64,000 nt of DNA from JASHVB01 sp963780805 (GTDB lineage Bacteria > Pseudomonadota > Alphaproteobacteria > Acetobacterales > Acetobacteraceae), in the NCBI GenBank assembly GCA_963780805.1, contig CAWADP010000012.1, positions 234,477-298,476 of the forward strand, in the 5' to 3' direction. This document shows, in pieces, positions 62,566 through 64,000 of the stretch. A program made the position numbers and the translations under genes. The notes beneath the pieces were generated by a model. The model made no database searches. It was not told the DNA's origin and was given only the letters and a program-made list of their open reading frames with translations. Position 1 is the first letter of the stretch. Each line of letters starts with the position of its first letter.

Positions 62566-64000
62566 CTAAAACCCGCCCTCTCTCGCGCGATAGATCGCTG
62601 CAAGCCCTCGGACGATTGCCCTGGCTTCAGCGCCCAACTGGTCACCAAATCGGTTCAGTATCGCCTCGTAGTCGCCCCTTTCCTTGCGCACTGCCTCGGT
62701 CAAAAGCTTGTGGAAACCAGATGCTGTTACCTAGAGTTTGAACACCTCACTGGTGAGCGTGCCGACGTTTTCGCCAAACGTCTCAATTCTGTGTCTTTCC
62801 GATGTCACAATGACACCCGACCGCTCTAGCTTCCATACACATGAGGCCGGAAATTCCTGCAAAATCACCGGCGAGTGGGTGGCGATGATGGCTACGCCGT
62901 TCCGTTTGATTAGCAAGTCCGACAGTGAGCGGATTAAAGCCGAAAGCAGGGGCGGGTGGAGATGCCCCTCGGGCTCATCCATCAGAACGAGTGTCCTCTC
63001 GTCGACCAGCTCAACTAACCTCGTGATGGTCAACAGAACGACTGCGTGGCCTGAGCTAAGTCTTTCGAACCGGCCGCCAGCAGTTTCGAGCCACGTATGG
63101 TCTGCTTCGTCAAGTAATGACCCGAAGTTGGCTTCCTCAAACAACGGATCGCTTTCGAGCGCGTTGATGGCTTCTAGCCAGCGCCCGCGCCGCAACCCGC
63201 GGCGGCATATGTCCAGGCTATTGATGAAAAGATCGCGGCCGGCCTTTGTAGGCTTGCCTGTTGGGTCTGCCACTTTGGCACTCTTTTCGCCGCGTAGGCT
63301 GACTTGTGCGGCGCGGAGCTTGGCCGCACGTGGCGGTGGCAGCGTAAAATCATCGAAAACGCTGAACGAGACATAGACCAAGCTGGCAAATGCCCAGCCC
63401 TCAGCTTCATCCGCTCCCTCATGCAGGGTTAATGTTCCCATCTCATCCGCAGGCAAATCTGGGTCTAGAGTCGCTTTTGCCAATGATTGCAAAAGGCGAG
63501 TTTTCCCAACTCCATTGCGGCCAATTATGATATGCACGTTCGTAGGTGGCTCATCGTTCGGAACAACCTTGAATTCGAGATTCGAACTCGGGACCCCATG
63601 CCCAGATTCAACCATCTTGTATTCGAAGTGGAACGGCGTTAGTATCGCGTTTCCCGTCGCTAGCCGGTGCAATTTGCCCAAAACGTTCGCAGCGGAAACG
63701 GAACGCAGCAGCAACTCATGCATTACCTCCTGATTGCGCGCAGCTTTGAAAATGTCGAGGTTTAGAGCACAATCACGGAGAGCGACAAGGACTAAATCCG
63801 CAAGATCATCGCCGAGTGACCGCAGTGTTTCGTAATAGCTTTCATCCTGACCTAGGGAAAAGAATTGATCGCTTAACGCATCAAAGACATTGGGGAGCTC
63901 GGGCGACCTCTTGCCCGGCTCGGTGCCCCTAGCTGGTTTAAGGCCGACCTGACCGATTTTCAGCTGCCCGATATCGTGCCGGACCTTCTCGTGGTCGAAA
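62566..64000 (-). pseudogene. PtuA-like AAA ATPase (Septu-type), 5' end outside window, in-frame amber codon
   Basis: The frame is open from the right edge (RHDIGQLKIGQVGLKPARG, then FFSLGQDESYYETLRSLGDD). It contains Walker A IIIGRNGVGKTRLLQ, the LSSGH signature region, Walker B TLVLMDEPEGHLHPP and an ATHSP switch histidine, as in SMC/OLD-like defence ATPases. A TAG at 62731-62733 interrupts it after SEVFKL. In the same frame 54 further residues follow (VTASGFHKLLTEAVRKERGD and on) to a TAG at 62566, and resemble the usual C-terminus. One G-to-T change from GAG would make the amber. The ATG at 63723 is internal, not the start. Confidence 0.75.

Noticed and set aside
62731..63723. A self-contained 330-residue ATPase starting at ATG 63723
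   Set aside because: The frame is open with family-like sequence to the window edge, so the ATG is internal, and the stop interrupts a longer protein.

Overview
The window is GC-rich bacterial chromosome. It most likely comes from an alphaproteobacterium of the Acetobacteraceae/Rhodospirillales type. That is an inference from codon and base composition, the CbpA-CbpM and DUF3309 content, a chemotaxis operon in which adjacent genes overlap by ATGA, and short dispersed palindromic repeats. No rRNA, tRNA or CRISPR array was recognised.

Layout. 0-2.2 kb: the end of a sulfatase followed by its formylglycine-generating enzyme. 2.2-15.3 kb: housekeeping and catabolic genes (cbpA-cbpM, a DUF3309 peptide, MaoC hydratase, lactate permease with a frameshift, VOC protein, queA, secreted alpha/beta hydrolase, Rieske oxygenase, enoyl-CoA hydratase, DUF4239 and pyridoxamine-oxidase-like proteins). 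15.4-23.6 kb: a decayed siderophore/B12-type ABC transporter, then a roughly 6 kb module carrying a giant TIR-NACHT-pentapeptide-WD40 gene. The module is bracketed by two 188-bp copies of the 3' end of ettA. 24-33 kb: a Fic protein with an AbiEi-like front half, a large autotransporter, an M19 dipeptidase, rpiA and prfC. 33-44 kb: a complete chemotaxis operon (STAS-cheY-cheA-cheW-mcp-cheW-mcp remnant-cheR-cheB-cheD, all on the minus strand) facing a soluble receptor-like gene. 44.5-52.4 kb: a periplasmic molybdenum hydroxylase (two subunits plus triheme cytochrome c), an APC permease and a zinc alcohol dehydrogenase.

52.4-64 kb is an accessory, defence-like region. It holds a BrnT-type toxin remnant with an HTH partner, a zinc-finger-like hypothetical, a beta-CASP metallo-beta-lactamase coupled to a PD-(D/E)XK-like protein behind a broken Phd antitoxin, a TumE/TumA toxin-antitoxin pair, a serine recombinase cut by an IS, two orphan hypotheticals, and a Septu-like ATPase/HNH pair whose ATPase carries an in-frame amber codon.

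The strongest candidates for an undescribed system are the TIR-NACHT-WD40 gene with its small overlapping partner, and the beta-CASP/PD-(D/E)XK pair. The first has 14 nearly identical WD40 blades whose differences fall at only a few positions.

Six genes (lctP, the TIR partner, cheD, cheA twice, phd) can each be repaired by removing one base. This could be real decay or a sequencing/assembly artefact, and it affects how the broken genes should be read.
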